From Deinococcus aquatilis DSM 23025 (GTDB lineage Bacteria > Deinococcota > Deinococci > Deinococcales > Deinococcaceae), in NCBI RefSeq assembly GCF_000378445.1, contig NZ_KB899708.1, positions 40,442 to 104,441 of the forward strand: 64,000 bases of DNA, written 5' to 3'. How positions within the stretch are numbered: position 1 is the first letter of the stretch; every line of letters begins with the position of its first letter. A model generated the notes under the pieces. The model had not been told where the DNA came from and did no database searches. It saw only the letters and a list, made by a program, of their open reading frames with translations. Both the position numbers and the translations under genes were made by a program. Of this stretch, positions 8,521-22,583 are shown piece by piece.

Positions 8521-9804
8521 ATGACTCAGGCTCCTGTAGACATTACCGATATTCTGCGCCTCGCCACCGAGAAGGGCGCGTCCGACGTGATTCTGACGGT
8601 GGGATTGCCGCCGCAACTGAAGATGCACGGCGTGTACGACAGTCACGGCATGCCCGAACTGGCACCCACCGACACCCGCAAACTGATGTATTCGATGATG
8701 AACGAACGCCAGCAGCGCACCTTTGAAGAACGGCGCGAACTGGATTTCAGCTTTGCGCTGGGCGACAAGGCCCGCTTCCGCGTGAACGCCTTTATGCAGC
8801 GCGGCAACGTGGGCGGCGTGCTGCGACTGATTCCGACCCAGATCAAGAGCGCACAGGAAATGGGATTGCCCCAGAACATCGTGGACATCGCCACTGCGCC
8901 GCGTGGACTGGTACTGATCACAGGGCCGACCGGATCGGGCAAAAGCACCACGCTGGCCGCCATGATCGACTACATCAACACGACCCGCAAGCTGCATATC
9001 GTGACCATCGAAGACCCGATCGAGTTCATGCATACGCACAAGCAGAGCATCATCAATCAGCGCGAGGTTGGCTCGGACACCATGAGCTTTAACGATGCCC
9101 TCCGCGCCGCCCTGCGTCAGGCCCCCGACGTGATTCTGGTGGGCGAAATGCGAGACTACGAAACCATCAAGGCCGCCGTCACCGCCGCCGAAACCGGACA
9201 CCTGGTGATGGGAACCCTGCACACCAACTCTGCACCGGAATCCATCGACCGAATCGTGGACGTGTTCCCCGAAGAGCAGCAGGCACAGATTCGGGTACAG
9301 CTCGCCAACAACCTCGTGGCCGTGATGACCCAACAGCTTCTGCCCCGCGCAGACGGCGGGGGCCGCGTACTGGCCTACGAACTCCTGCTGGCAAACCCCG
9401 CTGTGCGTTCGCTGATCCGTGAGGGCAAAACCTTCCAGATCGTGTCGACCATGCAAACCGGGGCGCGGGAAGGCATGGTCACGATGGACGCTTACCTTGC
9501 CAACCTGTACCGCCGCCGCATCATCTCGTACGACATCGGCCTGGAGCGTTCCATTGATCCCAAGGAGTTTGCCCGCCTTGCCAACGACACCACCACCAGT
9601 CTCGGCGCGGCAGCCAATCTTGGCCCCCCAGCCAGCAGCGGCGGCTCAGCCGGGGCAGCGAGCGGCTACGGCAAACCCGCAGGTGGCGCGGCACAGGGCG
9701 GTTACGGCGCTGGCCGGGAAGATGCGGGACGCGGCGGCACCGACACCCGCACGACCAGTACCACCCTGCCCAATACCGGGCGCTCTCCATTTGGCCGGGG
9801 GTAG
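8521..9804 (+). CDS. pilT: Type IV pilus retraction ATPase PilT
   Basis: The 427-residue hexameric ATPase has Walker A GPTGSGKST near residue 135, Walker B in PDVILVGEMRD near residue 200, and the PilT-specific C-terminal motif, here AVRSLIREGK near residue 294. It drives retraction of type IV pili, twitching and DNA uptake. A GAGG Shine-Dalgarno precedes the ATG. The last 70 or so residues are a Gly/Ala/Ser/Thr-rich, probably disordered tail beyond the usual PilT end. It is cotranscribed with pilF, and a strong terminator follows. Confidence 0.94.
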   Translation: MTQAPVDITDILRLATEKGASDVILTVGLPPQLKMHGVYDSHGMPELAPTDTRKLMYSMMNERQQRTFEERRELDFSFALGDKARFRVNAFMQRGNVGGVLRLIPTQIKSAQEMGLPQNIVDIATAPRGLVLITGPTGSGKSTTLAAMIDYINTTRKLHIVTIEDPIEFMHTHKQSIINQREVGSDTMSFNDALRAALRQAPDVILVGEMRDYETIKAAVTAAETGHLVMGTLHTNSAPESIDRIVDVFPEEQQAQIRVQLANNLVAVMTQQLLPRADGGGRVLAYELLLANPAVRSLIREGKTFQIVSTMQTGAREGMVTMDAYLANLYRRRIISYDIGLERSIDPKEFARLANDTTTSLGAAANLGPPASSGGSAGAASGYGKPAGGAAQGGYGAGREDAGRGGTDTRTTSTTLPNTGRSPFGRG

Positions 9805-9850
9805 GACAGCAAGCTAACTTCACCCCTCCCACTCCTTCAAATCTGTTACT

Positions 9851-9898
9851 GTGCCTTCGGTCAGAAATTGTCTCTGACGACGAAGGCACTTTATTGTT
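9851..9898 (+). terminator. Rho-independent terminator after pilT
   Basis: GTGCCTTCG (9851-9859) pairs with CGAAGGCAC (9881-9889), and the inner GTCAGA/TCTGAC extends the stem. TTTATTGTT follows at once. Confidence 0.85.
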
Positions 9899-10005
9899 AT
9901 GAATCTAAATGACCTGCAAAAAATTGACTCTGCCAAACATATTCAGCCTGACAGGACATCCCTCGATGAATAAAGTTCGAATCGTCAGCCCAACATTCAA
10001 CTCAG

Positions 10006-10656
10006 ATGAAAAGCCAGCCTGTTTCTATTGAAATGAAGGATTGTGCGGTTAATCTGCAAAACGTTCGCCTCTTGCAGCGTCTGAATCTGTCCCTTGGCGG
10101 CTCGCAGATCGTTCATTTACAGGGCGCGAACGGGTCAGGCAAAACGACGTTCCTCCGCGCTCTGGTGGGCGAATTGCCAATCACGGGTAAGCTTACTGTA
10201 GGCGGTGGCGTGCCCAGCTCTATTCAGGCCCGCCAAGCGTGCGTGTACGTACCTACCGATGTCTATTTACCCGAAGACTTGCAGGTGCATGAATACCTGC
10301 GGTTCATGGCTGCCGCGTGGGAAATGCCCGCCGAACCGCTGATGAATTTAGCTGTTCAATTTGCCCTGACGCCTTGGTTGAACGCTTGGCCCAGTGTGCT
10401 GTCTCGCGGCACCCGGCAAAAGGTGGCGTTGGTGGCAGCGTTTGGCCTTGCCCGCCCAATTACGCTGCTGGACGAACCGTTTGGCACGCTAGACCGGACT
10501 TCGAAGGCCGTGCTGCTGAGGGCCATAGAAGGCCGCCGCGATGCTGGGGGGCTGGTGCTTGCCACCGCACACGGCGACGAATTGGCCGCACTTCGGCCCA
10601 CCGTGCTGGAATTGGGCGACGGCGGGACACTGACACTGCACCCAGCGCAAGCATGA
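10006..10656 (+). CDS. ABC transporter ATP-binding protein
   Basis: The 216-residue nucleotide-binding subunit has Walker A GANGSGKTTF near residue 41, an LSRGTRQK signature in place of LSGGQ near residue 132, Walker B LLDEPFGTLD, and an H-loop TAHGDE. The form is that of ABC-2-type exporters. No Shine-Dalgarno or TANNNT box precedes ATG 10006, so the start is uncertain; an internal ATG at 10033 is possible. The first part and the 100 nt upstream are noticeably less GC-rich than the surroundings. It overlaps the permease gene by 4 nt. Confidence 0.85.
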   Translation: MKSQPVSIEMKDCAVNLQNVRLLQRLNLSLGGSQIVHLQGANGSGKTTFLRALVGELPITGKLTVGGGVPSSIQARQACVYVPTDVYLPEDLQVHEYLRFMAAAWEMPAEPLMNLAVQFALTPWLNAWPSVLSRGTRQKVALVAAFGLARPITLLDEPFGTLDRTSKAVLLRAIEGRRDAGGLVLATAHGDELAALRPTVLELGDGGTLTLHPAQA

Positions 10657-11942
10657 CCATCAATCCGTTGCACTCTCTGCGCCAACAGACTTTTTCGCGT
10701 GGAGCCGCCCGCCTGTGGCAGGACTGGAAGGCGGCGGGGTTGCCTTTGCTGCTGCTGTACTGGCTCGGCATTGGCGCAATTGCTTTGGCTGGGTTGCGAG
10801 AAGCGTATTTCTCTGCGTCGTTCACCCTGCCCGGTTGGAGTCTGGGAGTGAGCGTCAGTGCGCTGTGGCTGGCTGCGGCTTTGGTACGTCGCCAACCCGT
10901 GTGGCTACACACCACCGATAATCTGCTGCTGCAAACGCCATTGCCGCAAATTCAAGCAGTACAGTGGCCGCTGCTCAGAAGCATGCTGGGGCCGCTGGCT
11001 TGGGGCATTTGCTCTGGCTTGTTGATCGCGTTGCTGTTTCCACTTTTGATTTGGCAGGCGCTCACGCTTCCAGCTGCTTTCGCCGCCGCAGCAATGATTC
11101 GGGCGTTGAGTACAAACGCACGGCTGGCGCACGATGCACCGGCCCGTGCCCTTGCGTTGTGGCTGGCTGTTTTGCCCTTACTCGGTACGTTTTTTGCCCC
11201 CTTGGTTTTGCCGTTGGCAATTGCAGGAATCTGGGCCGCCTACCGCCCTTGGCTGAGGCTCTGGCAAGTGGCGATTCATCCCCGCCCTCGCCTGCACATG
11301 CAATTCGAGGGATTGTACCGGGGCGCAAAAAAACTGGGATTGCCCGCGCCCACGCAGCATCCAGACTTGCCCCCCACCCATGCCCGCTTTCGGCCTGTCC
11401 TGCGCGGTTCCGGCGTGTTTGCGGCTTCCACTTGGCGTTCCACTCTGCATGTCTTCACCCATGCCCGCTTGCTTCTGCCCGCCCTCCTGCTTGGCCCCGC
11501 GCTGTTGCCGCTGCTTTCCCCTGTCTCCTTTCCGGGTGGCCCGGTCTTCAGCGGCTTTCTGCTGATGCTGATGCTGCCGCTACTTGGCCCCAACCCGCCC
11601 GCAGGATTGCCCATCACTGCCGTTGCCCAACGGTGGGCGCGAATCCTGCCCGCCGCCGTGCCGCTCAGTGTTCTGGCGTTGGTCAGCGGTGGGGCAAATG
11701 CCCTGCTGATGCAGACTTCGCCGCTGCTGACAGTGGTGGCTGCGCTGGCCCCGTGGGTAGTGCTGGCCGTCTCCGAGTGGCTGGAAACCAGTGGATTTAT
11801 GCTGCCCGATCAGGTGGCACAAGCTCGGCTGGGCGCGGCCATGTTGCCCGGCATCGTCACTTATCTGTGCATCTCTTTTGGGGTGGCGTGGCTGACCTTA
11901 CCTGTGCTGCTGCTGGCCGTACTCATCGTGTTTCGGAAGTAG
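10653..11942 (+). CDS. Integral membrane protein, probable partner permease of the ABC ATPase
   Basis: The 429-residue, very hydrophobic protein starts with an ATGA overlap on the ATPase gene. About ten hydrophobic segments are visible, with a hydrophilic stretch around residues 205-250 containing RPRLHMQFEG. I do not recognise a named family. Context makes it the membrane half of a two-gene exporter; the cargo is unknown. It converges on lon. Confidence 0.7.
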   Translation: MTINPLHSLRQQTFSRGAARLWQDWKAAGLPLLLLYWLGIGAIALAGLREAYFSASFTLPGWSLGVSVSALWLAAALVRRQPVWLHTTDNLLLQTPLPQIQAVQWPLLRSMLGPLAWGICSGLLIALLFPLLIWQALTLPAAFAAAAMIRALSTNARLAHDAPARALALWLAVLPLLGTFFAPLVLPLAIAGIWAAYRPWLRLWQVAIHPRPRLHMQFEGLYRGAKKLGLPAPTQHPDLPPTHARFRPVLRGSGVFAASTWRSTLHVFTHARLLLPALLLGPALLPLLSPVSFPGGPVFSGFLLMLMLPLLGPNPPAGLPITAVAQRWARILPAAVPLSVLALVSGGANALLMQTSPLLTVVAALAPWVVLAVSEWLETSGFMLPDQVAQARLGAAMLPGIVTYLCISFGVAWLTLPVLLLAVLIVFRK

Positions 11943-12027
11943 CTAATCAATAAAAGAAATGCCCCACCCATCTTTCGGGCAGGACACTTCTTTGTACTGA
12001 GTTTTACTGCTCTCTTCCAGCCTCAGC

Positions 12028-14457
<2,430 letters not shown>

Positions 14458-14645
14458 ACTTACTCCTTGAAAACCGGCCTCTTTGGAAACCAGTCCGGAT
14501 GTTGGGCCGGGGGTCGAGAGGGGAAGAGTCTAACGCGGGGAGTCTGACCGGAACCATACCAGTGCCGGAGAACACAGAACACCCCGCCCACGATGTCCCG
14601 AAGAATACGGGCATGGGCGAGGCGGCGCTGTAATCTCTATTGCGT

Positions 14646-15874
14646 TTAGGCAGACTTCTTGAGTCCCTTAGACTCAAGCAAAGTCATGGGGTCGTCAATG
14701 TGTGTGGCATCGAACCGCAGATCGGTCAGGCCGTCGGTGGGTAACTCGAACAGCAGGTCGGTCATGGCTTTTTCCAGCACGGCACGCAGTCCACGCGCTC
14801 CGGTCTTGCGCTCCTTGGCACGGTGGGCCACTTCGCGCAGGGCGGCTTCGGTAAAGCTCAGGTCCACGTCCTGAAAACCGAACAGGGCCTGATACTGCTG
14901 CACGATGGCGCCCTGAGGCTCGGTCAGAATGCGGATCAGCGCTTCCTCGTCGAGGTCCTGAAGCTGCACCACCAGCGGCAGGCGGCCCACGAATTCGGGA
15001 ATGAGGCCGAACTTCACCAAATCTTCGGGCAGGAAGCGCAGTTCCTGGGTTTCTTCGCCCTTGTGCTCTGCGCCGAAGCCCACGGCCCGCACGTTGGTTC
15101 GGCTGCGGGCGATGTCGGCCATGCTCTCGAAGGCTCCGCCCACGATAAACAGGATGTTTTTGGTGTTGACCTGCACAAGTTCCTGCTGCGGGTGCTTGCG
15201 GCCACCCTGCGGCGGCACCTGCGCGATGGTGCCCTCGATGATCTTGAGGAGGGCCTGTTGCACGCCCTCGCCCGACACGTCGCGGGTGATGCTGGTGCCC
15301 TCGCTCTTGCGGGCAATCTTGTCGATTTCATCGATATAGATGATGCCGCGCTCGGCAGAAGCCACATCGTATTCGGCGGCCTGAAGCAGGCGCACGATCA
15401 CGTTTTCCACATCGTCGCCCACGTATCCGGCTTCGGTGAGGGTGGTGGCGTCGGCAATGGCAAAGGGCACTTCCAGCATCTCGGCCAGGCTCTGGGCCAG
15501 CAGCGTTTTACCCGTCCCAGTGGGGCCGATCAGCAAAATGTTGCTTTTTTGCAGGTTCACGTCGGGGTGTGCGAGGCGCTGATAATGGCTGACCACGGCC
15601 ACCGCAAGGGCTTTTTTGGCCTCTTCCTGCCCGATCACGAATTCATCGAGGTAAGCCTTGATTTCGCGGGGGGTGGGGAGTTCGTCGAGGCTGAACTCGC
15701 TGCCGCCCTTCTTGTTCTGCTTGACGAGTTCGTGCGCCCGCTCGGTGCACTCGTTGCAGATGAAAGCGGCGCGGCCCGGTGCCTCGATCAGTTGCGCGAT
15801 CTGAGGATGCTGCCGCCCACAAAAAGAGCAACGGTCGCCGCTGGTGGTGCCAGAAGTATTGCCTGTGCGTCCGG

Positions 15875-15878
<4 letters not shown>
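14646..15878 (-). CDS. clpX: ATP-dependent Clp protease ATPase subunit ClpX
   Basis: The 410-residue protein begins with the ClpX zinc-binding domain (CSFC about residues 18-21 and CNEC about residues 40-43). A single AAA+ module follows, with Walker [10 protein letters not shown], Walker B in [10 protein letters not shown], and the pore loop GYVGDDVE. ClpX unfolds substrates and feeds them to ClpP. The start overlaps the clpP stop by 4 nt, so the two are coupled. Confidence 0.96.
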
Positions 15879-16497
<619 letters not shown>

Positions 16498-16768
16498 TTG
16501 CCCGCAGGAACGTAGCCAAAATGAGGGTTAAGACAGAAGGTATCCGGTGGTCTGTTGGGGGCAGGGGTGTGAAGTACAGCTTTGGATAGGCTGGCCGAAG
16601 GTATTAGGACAGCATTCTGTGAGGAGTTTGTGGGCGGCGGGAAAGGGAAACGGTATTGCTGTGATAGGCCACAAAGCATAAGCCAGAGGGCCTAAGCAAA
16701 GGCGCATCCGCCCTTCCTTAGACCCCCTGCTACATCCCTGTTTTATTGATCTATTTAAGCTGTCGCCC

Positions 16769-18478
<1,710 letters not shown>

Positions 18479-18959
18479 GTGGACTCCAAGTGGTCTCAAA
18501 AGAAAGTTTGAGCCTTGTTATGAATGGTGCAGCGGCGCATGAGGCGCGGCCCTAATGTTGCGGCGGTATTGATCTTGCAGCTCGGTGCAGCAGTGTGAAC
18601 TCAGCAGTGTTGACGCATTGGGCTTGCAAATTGTGTCGCTCGGTCACAACAACAGACCAGAACGCGGTTCCCTCAACCTAGCACATGGCCGCCGGGGGTG
18701 CCGCCTTCCCTACCGGTTCCTTGCAGCGGCTCCATATCCATAGTGCAGCTCCTTTAATGAAAACCAGGAGAGCGTTACGAAAATGAGTTTTTTAAGAGAT
18801 TTGAGGGTCTTGACAGACCGAATAAATAACGCCTCTTGATTTCAAGTCTGACGCCCCAGACGCAGCCGTCATATCTACTTTAATGTGACAAAAGCCCCAT
18901 TTCCCATCAATAGTCATACCTCGCATGAATATAAGTTCATGAAGTCGTATCATGGGGGG
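18479..18959. other. 481-nt intergenic region between rnj and the response regulator
   Basis: The region separates two divergent genes. It holds the rnj ribosome site, a short CTCAAA/TTTGAG hairpin in the rnj leader (about 18490-18512), a lone TTGACA at 18810-18815 without a convincing -10 partner, and an AT-rich stretch from about 18770 to 18960. I see no coding capacity or RNA gene. Confidence 0.5.
18948..18953 (+). promoter_or_regulatory. -10 box TATCAT, leaderless type
   Basis: TATCAT is followed by six G residues and then GTG 18960. The spacing equals that of the other leaderless-type boxes, and this decides the start of the response regulator. Confidence 0.6.
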
Positions 18960-19625
18960 GTGAGCGCACAACGGATTCTGGTGGTCGAGGACGACCTCGA
19001 CATTGCAAATGTCCTGCGAATGGACTTAACTGACGCAGGTTACGCGGTTGACCACGCGGACTCGGCCATGAACGGCCTGATTCGCGCACGGGAAGATCAC
19101 CCGGATCTGATCTTGCTGGATCTGGGCCTGCCCGATTTCGACGGTGGAGACGTGGTTCAGCGCCTCCGGAAGAACAGCGCCGTGCCGATCATCGTGCTGA
19201 CGGCCCGCGATACCGTGGACGAAAAGGTGCGGCTGCTGGGGCTGGGAGCCGACGATTACCTGATCAAGCCGTTCCATCCCGACGAACTGCTGGCCCGCGT
19301 GAAGGTGCAACTGCGCCAGCGCACCAGCGAGAGCCTGAGCATGGGCGACCTGACCCTCGACCCCCAGAAGCGTCTGGTGACCTACAAAGCCGAAGAACTG
19401 CGCCTGTCTCCCAAGGAGTTTGACATTCTGGCGCTGCTGATCCGTCAGCCGGGCCGCGTGTACTCGCGCCATGAAATCGGTCAGGAAATCTGGCAGGGCC
19501 GCCTCCCCGAAGGCAGCAACGTGGTGGACGTGCATATGGCGAACCTGCGGGCCAAGCTGCGCGACCTCGACGGATACGGCCTGCTGAGAACCGTGCGCGG
19601 CGTCGGGTACGCCCTGCGCGGCTGA
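18960..19625 (+). CDS. OmpR-family response regulator
   Basis: The 221-residue protein has a receiver domain (about residues 4-115, acidic pocket VVEDD, phospho-acceptor Asp in LILLDLGLPD, Lys in DDYLIKPF). An OmpR/PhoB winged helix follows (about residues 130-220, ending LLRTVRGVGYALRG). I chose GTG 18960 because the receiver strand starts right there and a TATCAT box sits 6 nt upstream; ATG 18939 or 18885 would add a tail unlike the family. The histidine kinase gene begins 24 nt downstream, so the two probably form a pair. Confidence 0.9.
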   Translation: MSAQRILVVEDDLDIANVLRMDLTDAGYAVDHADSAMNGLIRAREDHPDLILLDLGLPDFDGGDVVQRLRKNSAVPIIVLTARDTVDEKVRLLGLGADDYLIKPFHPDELLARVKVQLRQRTSESLSMGDLTLDPQKRLVTYKAEELRLSPKEFDILALLIRQPGRVYSRHEIGQEIWQGRLPEGSNVVDVHMANLRAKLRDLDGYGLLRTVRGVGYALRG

Positions 19626-19649
19626 ATCTCCTGCAATGAGAGCGGCCAG

Positions 19650-22037
19650 ATGACATCAGACCAGGCCAAACTGGAAGAGGGCCAAGCGGCCTCCCCCCCA
19701 CAGGCCTGGTCTGGCCTGCCCGCCGGGGCGCTGCTGGCTGCCCTGCCCGATCCGGTCTTCTGGCTCCATTCGGGCGGCGTGCTGCCCAATGCTGCGGCTG
19801 AGGCGCTCTTTTCCTGTCATCTCCACTCCCTCTCTTCTGCCCAGCACGCTGGCTCCCCTGCCCAGAATTCAGGCTGGCCTGCGCTGCTGGGCGGTATTCC
19901 TGCCCTGACTGACGCCCTGCCCCGCGCAGAGGCGGGCGAAACCCTGACCCTGCCGCTGACTGTGGAGGGGGCGGGGTTTACGGCCACTCTTTCCCCGGCT
20001 GGCCCTTCCTCCGGCCAGCCGGGCGGCGTGTTGCTTCACCTGCGGGCCAGAGTGCTCGATCCGCTGGAAGGAGCGCTGGAGTTGCTGGACAACCTGAATC
20101 TGGGCCTGACCGTTCAGAATCGGGAGGCCAGGATCTTGCATGCCAACAATGCAGCGCAAAAAATTCTGGGCCTCACACTGGATCAGCTGACGGGCCGGGA
20201 TTCGCTCGACCCACGCTGGAAGGCGGTGCATCCGGATGGCTCGCCGTTTCCGGGCAACACCCATCCCAGCATTCGCAGTCTGGAAACCGGGCAAATCCTG
20301 CGTGATGTGCCGATGGGCGTGTTTACGCCGCCCACCTCCCAACGCGCTTCAGAGGAATGGCGCTGGCTGAGCGTCACGGCGCTTCCGCAGGGGCCGAGTC
20401 CCTGGTTACCGGAGGGCGGCGTGCTGACCATTTTCAGTGACGCCACCGCTGCCCAGCGCACGCGGGGGCAGTTGCAGGGCACCGAGGCCCGCTTCCGGTC
20501 ACTTGTAGAGGCCACCTCTCAGATCGTGTGGGTGTCGGCTCCGGACGGCATGCTGCACCCGCCTCAGCCCGACTGGACGGAATTTACCGGACAGACCGAC
20601 GCGGAACTGGCCGGAACCGGCTGGATGAATGCCCTTCATCCCGACGACATCGCTCCATCGGGAGAGGTATGGGGCGAGGCGCTGAGGCGGCAGGGTCTGT
20701 ACGAAAACGAGTACCGGGTGCGGCGCAAAGACGGCGTGTACGTGCCCATGCAGGCCCGAGCCATCCCGGTGAAAAACGAGGATGGCAGCGTGCGCGAATG
20801 GGTGGGTACGAGTTCGGACATCAGCGCGGTGCGGGCCGCCGAAGCACGCCTGCGCGAGCTGAACGCCACCCTGGAGGCCCGCGTGCAGGAGCGCACCGAC
20901 GAGCTGGCGCAGATCACGCGCTTTACCACCCTGCTGCTGGGCGCGGCGGGCGAGGGGATCCTGGGACTGGACGCAGGCGGGCGCAATACGTTTGCCAATC
21001 CAGCGGCGGCCCGTGTGCTGGGCTACGGCATAGAGCGCCTGATCGGGGCCGATCAGCACGCGTTGATCCACCATCATCAGGCAGACGGCACGCCGAACGA
21101 TCCCGCCGACAGTCCCATTTTGAAAACGATCAGGGATGGTCAGACCCGCCGTGTGGAGGCCGACGTGTTCTGGCACGCACAGGGGCAGCCGGTTCCGGTG
21201 GCCTATATCGTGACGCCCACGCAGGATGAAACCGGAAGCGTGACTGGAGCGGTGCTGATGTTTCAGGACATCACCGAGCGCCAGTTGGCCCGCACCGCCC
21301 TGGAAGACGCCATTGCCGACCTGGAACGCAGCAACCGCGAGTTGGAGCAGTTTGCGTATGTGGCGAGCCACGACCTACAGGAGCCGCTGAGGACGGTGGG
21401 CAGCTATGCTCAGCTGCTCACGCGCCGCTATCAGGGCCAGCTTGACCCGCGTGCCGACCAGTACCTCGGCTTTATGCAGGAAGCAGTGAGCCGGATGCAG
21501 AGCCTGATCCGCGAACTGTTGAGCTTTGCTCAGATCGGGCGCACCGATGCCCAACCGCGTCACGTTTCTCTGGAGGCCGTGTTGCAGGAGGCCGCCCAGA
21601 ACGTGCAGGGGGCGCTGTCGTCTACAGGTGGGCAACTGAACTGGGACGCGCCGGGCACCATACTGGGACATTCCTCGCTGCTGGTTCAGCTTTTTACCAA
21701 TCTGATCGGCAACGGCCTCAAGTTTCACCGCGAGGGAGTTCCGCCGCAGGTCAGGGTCACGGCGCGGCCCGAGGGAAACATGCTGCGCATTGAGGTCAGA
21801 GACAACGGAATAGGCATCACGCCTGAATATCACGAACGAATTTTCGCTATTTTTCAACGGTTGCATCGCCGCGAGGCCTACCCAGGCACCGGCATGGGGC
21901 TGGCTATCTGCCGCAAAATCGTGGAGCACCACGGCGGCACACTGGGGATCACCTTACCCCCGCCTGACCAATTTGGCAGTATTCTGACCCTCACCCTTCC
22001 CATGCCAGCCTCTCCTCAATCGGCATTGCCCCTGTGA
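19650..22037 (+). CDS. Multi-PAS sensor histidine kinase
   Basis: The 795-residue protein has a degenerate N-terminal PAS-like segment (about residues 25-120) and three clearer PAS domains (about 130-260, 290-395 and 425-550). A coiled linker and the His box YVASHDLQEPLRT, with phospho-His near residue 573, follow. The ATPase domain has N box NLIGNGLKFH, G1 DNGIGI and G2 GTGMGLAICRK. No transmembrane segment is visible, so it should be cytosolic. The His-box style matches phytochrome-type kinases, which often pair with small Rcp1-like receivers, and one is encoded next (GTGA overlap). The signal is unknown; I see no chromophore domain. Confidence 0.9.
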   Translation: MTSDQAKLEEGQAASPPQAWSGLPAGALLAALPDPVFWLHSGGVLPNAAAEALFSCHLHSLSSAQHAGSPAQNSGWPALLGGIPALTDALPRAEAGETLTLPLTVEGAGFTATLSPAGPSSGQPGGVLLHLRARVLDPLEGALELLDNLNLGLTVQNREARILHANNAAQKILGLTLDQLTGRDSLDPRWKAVHPDGSPFPGNTHPSIRSLETGQILRDVPMGVFTPPTSQRASEEWRWLSVTALPQGPSPWLPEGGVLTIFSDATAAQRTRGQLQGTEARFRSLVEATSQIVWVSAPDGMLHPPQPDWTEFTGQTDAELAGTGWMNALHPDDIAPSGEVWGEALRRQGLYENEYRVRRKDGVYVPMQARAIPVKNEDGSVREWVGTSSDISAVRAAEARLRELNATLEARVQERTDELAQITRFTTLLLGAAGEGILGLDAGGRNTFANPAAARVLGYGIERLIGADQHALIHHHQADGTPNDPADSPILKTIRDGQTRRVEADVFWHAQGQPVPVAYIVTPTQDETGSVTGAVLMFQDITERQLARTALEDAIADLERSNRELEQFAYVASHDLQEPLRTVGSYAQLLTRRYQGQLDPRADQYLGFMQEAVSRMQSLIRELLSFAQIGRTDAQPRHVSLEAVLQEAAQNVQGALSSTGGQLNWDAPGTILGHSSLLVQLFTNLIGNGLKFHREGVPPQVRVTARPEGNMLRIEVRDNGIGITPEYHERIFAIFQRLHRREAYPGTGMGLAICRKIVEHHGGTLGITLPPPDQFGSILTLTLPMPASPQSALPL

Positions 22038-22504
22038 GCCAGCCTGTGAATATACCCAATACACTGAATACACACGCCACCATAGAAATTTTGCTTGTCG
22101 AGGACAGCGAGCCAGATATCCTGTTGACCCAGGAAGCCTTTGCCGATGCCCGCGTACCCAACCGCCTGCATGTGGCCCGCGACGGCGTGGACGCTCTGAA
22201 TTTTTTGCGCCGCGAGGGAATTCATGCCAACGCTCCGCGTCCCGACGTGATTTTGCTGGACATCAACATGCCACGCAAAAACGGCTTGGAGGTGCTGACC
22301 GAGATCAAGTCCGATCCCCTGCTGGGCAGCATTCCGGTGGTCATGCTCACGACAAGTCAGGCCGAGGACGACGTCCGCACTTCCTATGCCCGCCATGCGA
22401 GCGGGTACGTCATCAAACCTGTCGGCTTCGACAACTTTTTGACGGCCATTCGCGCTTTCGAGGATTTCTGGATGACCTTCGTCCGCTTTCCGCCCCGTGC
22501 CTGA
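22034..22504 (+). CDS. Rcp1-like single-domain response regulator
   Basis: The 156-residue protein is one receiver domain with EDSEPD acidic pocket near residue 23, phospho-acceptor Asp in VILLDINMPRKNG near residue 77 and Lys in SGYVIKPVGF near residue 125. The MPRKNG and KPV features are typical of Rcp1 receivers that serve phytochrome-like kinases. It starts at GTG 22034, overlapping the kinase stop by 4 nt, so it is coupled to it. It has no output domain and probably acts by protein contact or phosphorelay. Confidence 0.9.
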   Translation: MSQPVNIPNTLNTHATIEILLVEDSEPDILLTQEAFADARVPNRLHVARDGVDALNFLRREGIHANAPRPDVILLDINMPRKNGLEVLTEIKSDPLLGSIPVVMLTTSQAEDDVRTSYARHASGYVIKPVGFDNFLTAIRAFEDFWMTFVRFPPRA

Positions 22505-22538
22505 GCGTTCTCAGCAGGCCAACTCCAACAACGACGAT

Positions 22539-22570
22539 CCCCCAGCCGAAGAAGCTGGGGGAACGCTTTT
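22539..22570. terminator. Terminator between convergent genes
   Basis: CCCCCAGC (22539-22546) pairs with GCTGGGGG (22554-22561) around CGAAGAA. CTTTT follows on the plus strand after a short gap. Confidence 0.7.
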
Positions 22571-22583
22571 GGGGGTGTCAGGC

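Noticed and set aside
11943..12027. Terminator between the ABC permease gene and lon
   Set aside because: TGCCC/GGGCA with flanking AAGAA/TTCTT gives only a weak stem, so I did not list it as a feature.
14458..14645. Terminator between clpX and lon
   Set aside because: A GC-rich hairpin (GCCCATGCCCG/CGGGACATCGTGGGC type) is present, but no T tract follows and the stem is interrupted. Readthrough from clpP-clpX into lon cannot be excluded.
18810..18840. TTGACA at 18810 as promoter of the response regulator
   Set aside because: No acceptable -10 lies 16-18 bp downstream, and a TATCAT box 6 nt before GTG 18960 explains the start better.
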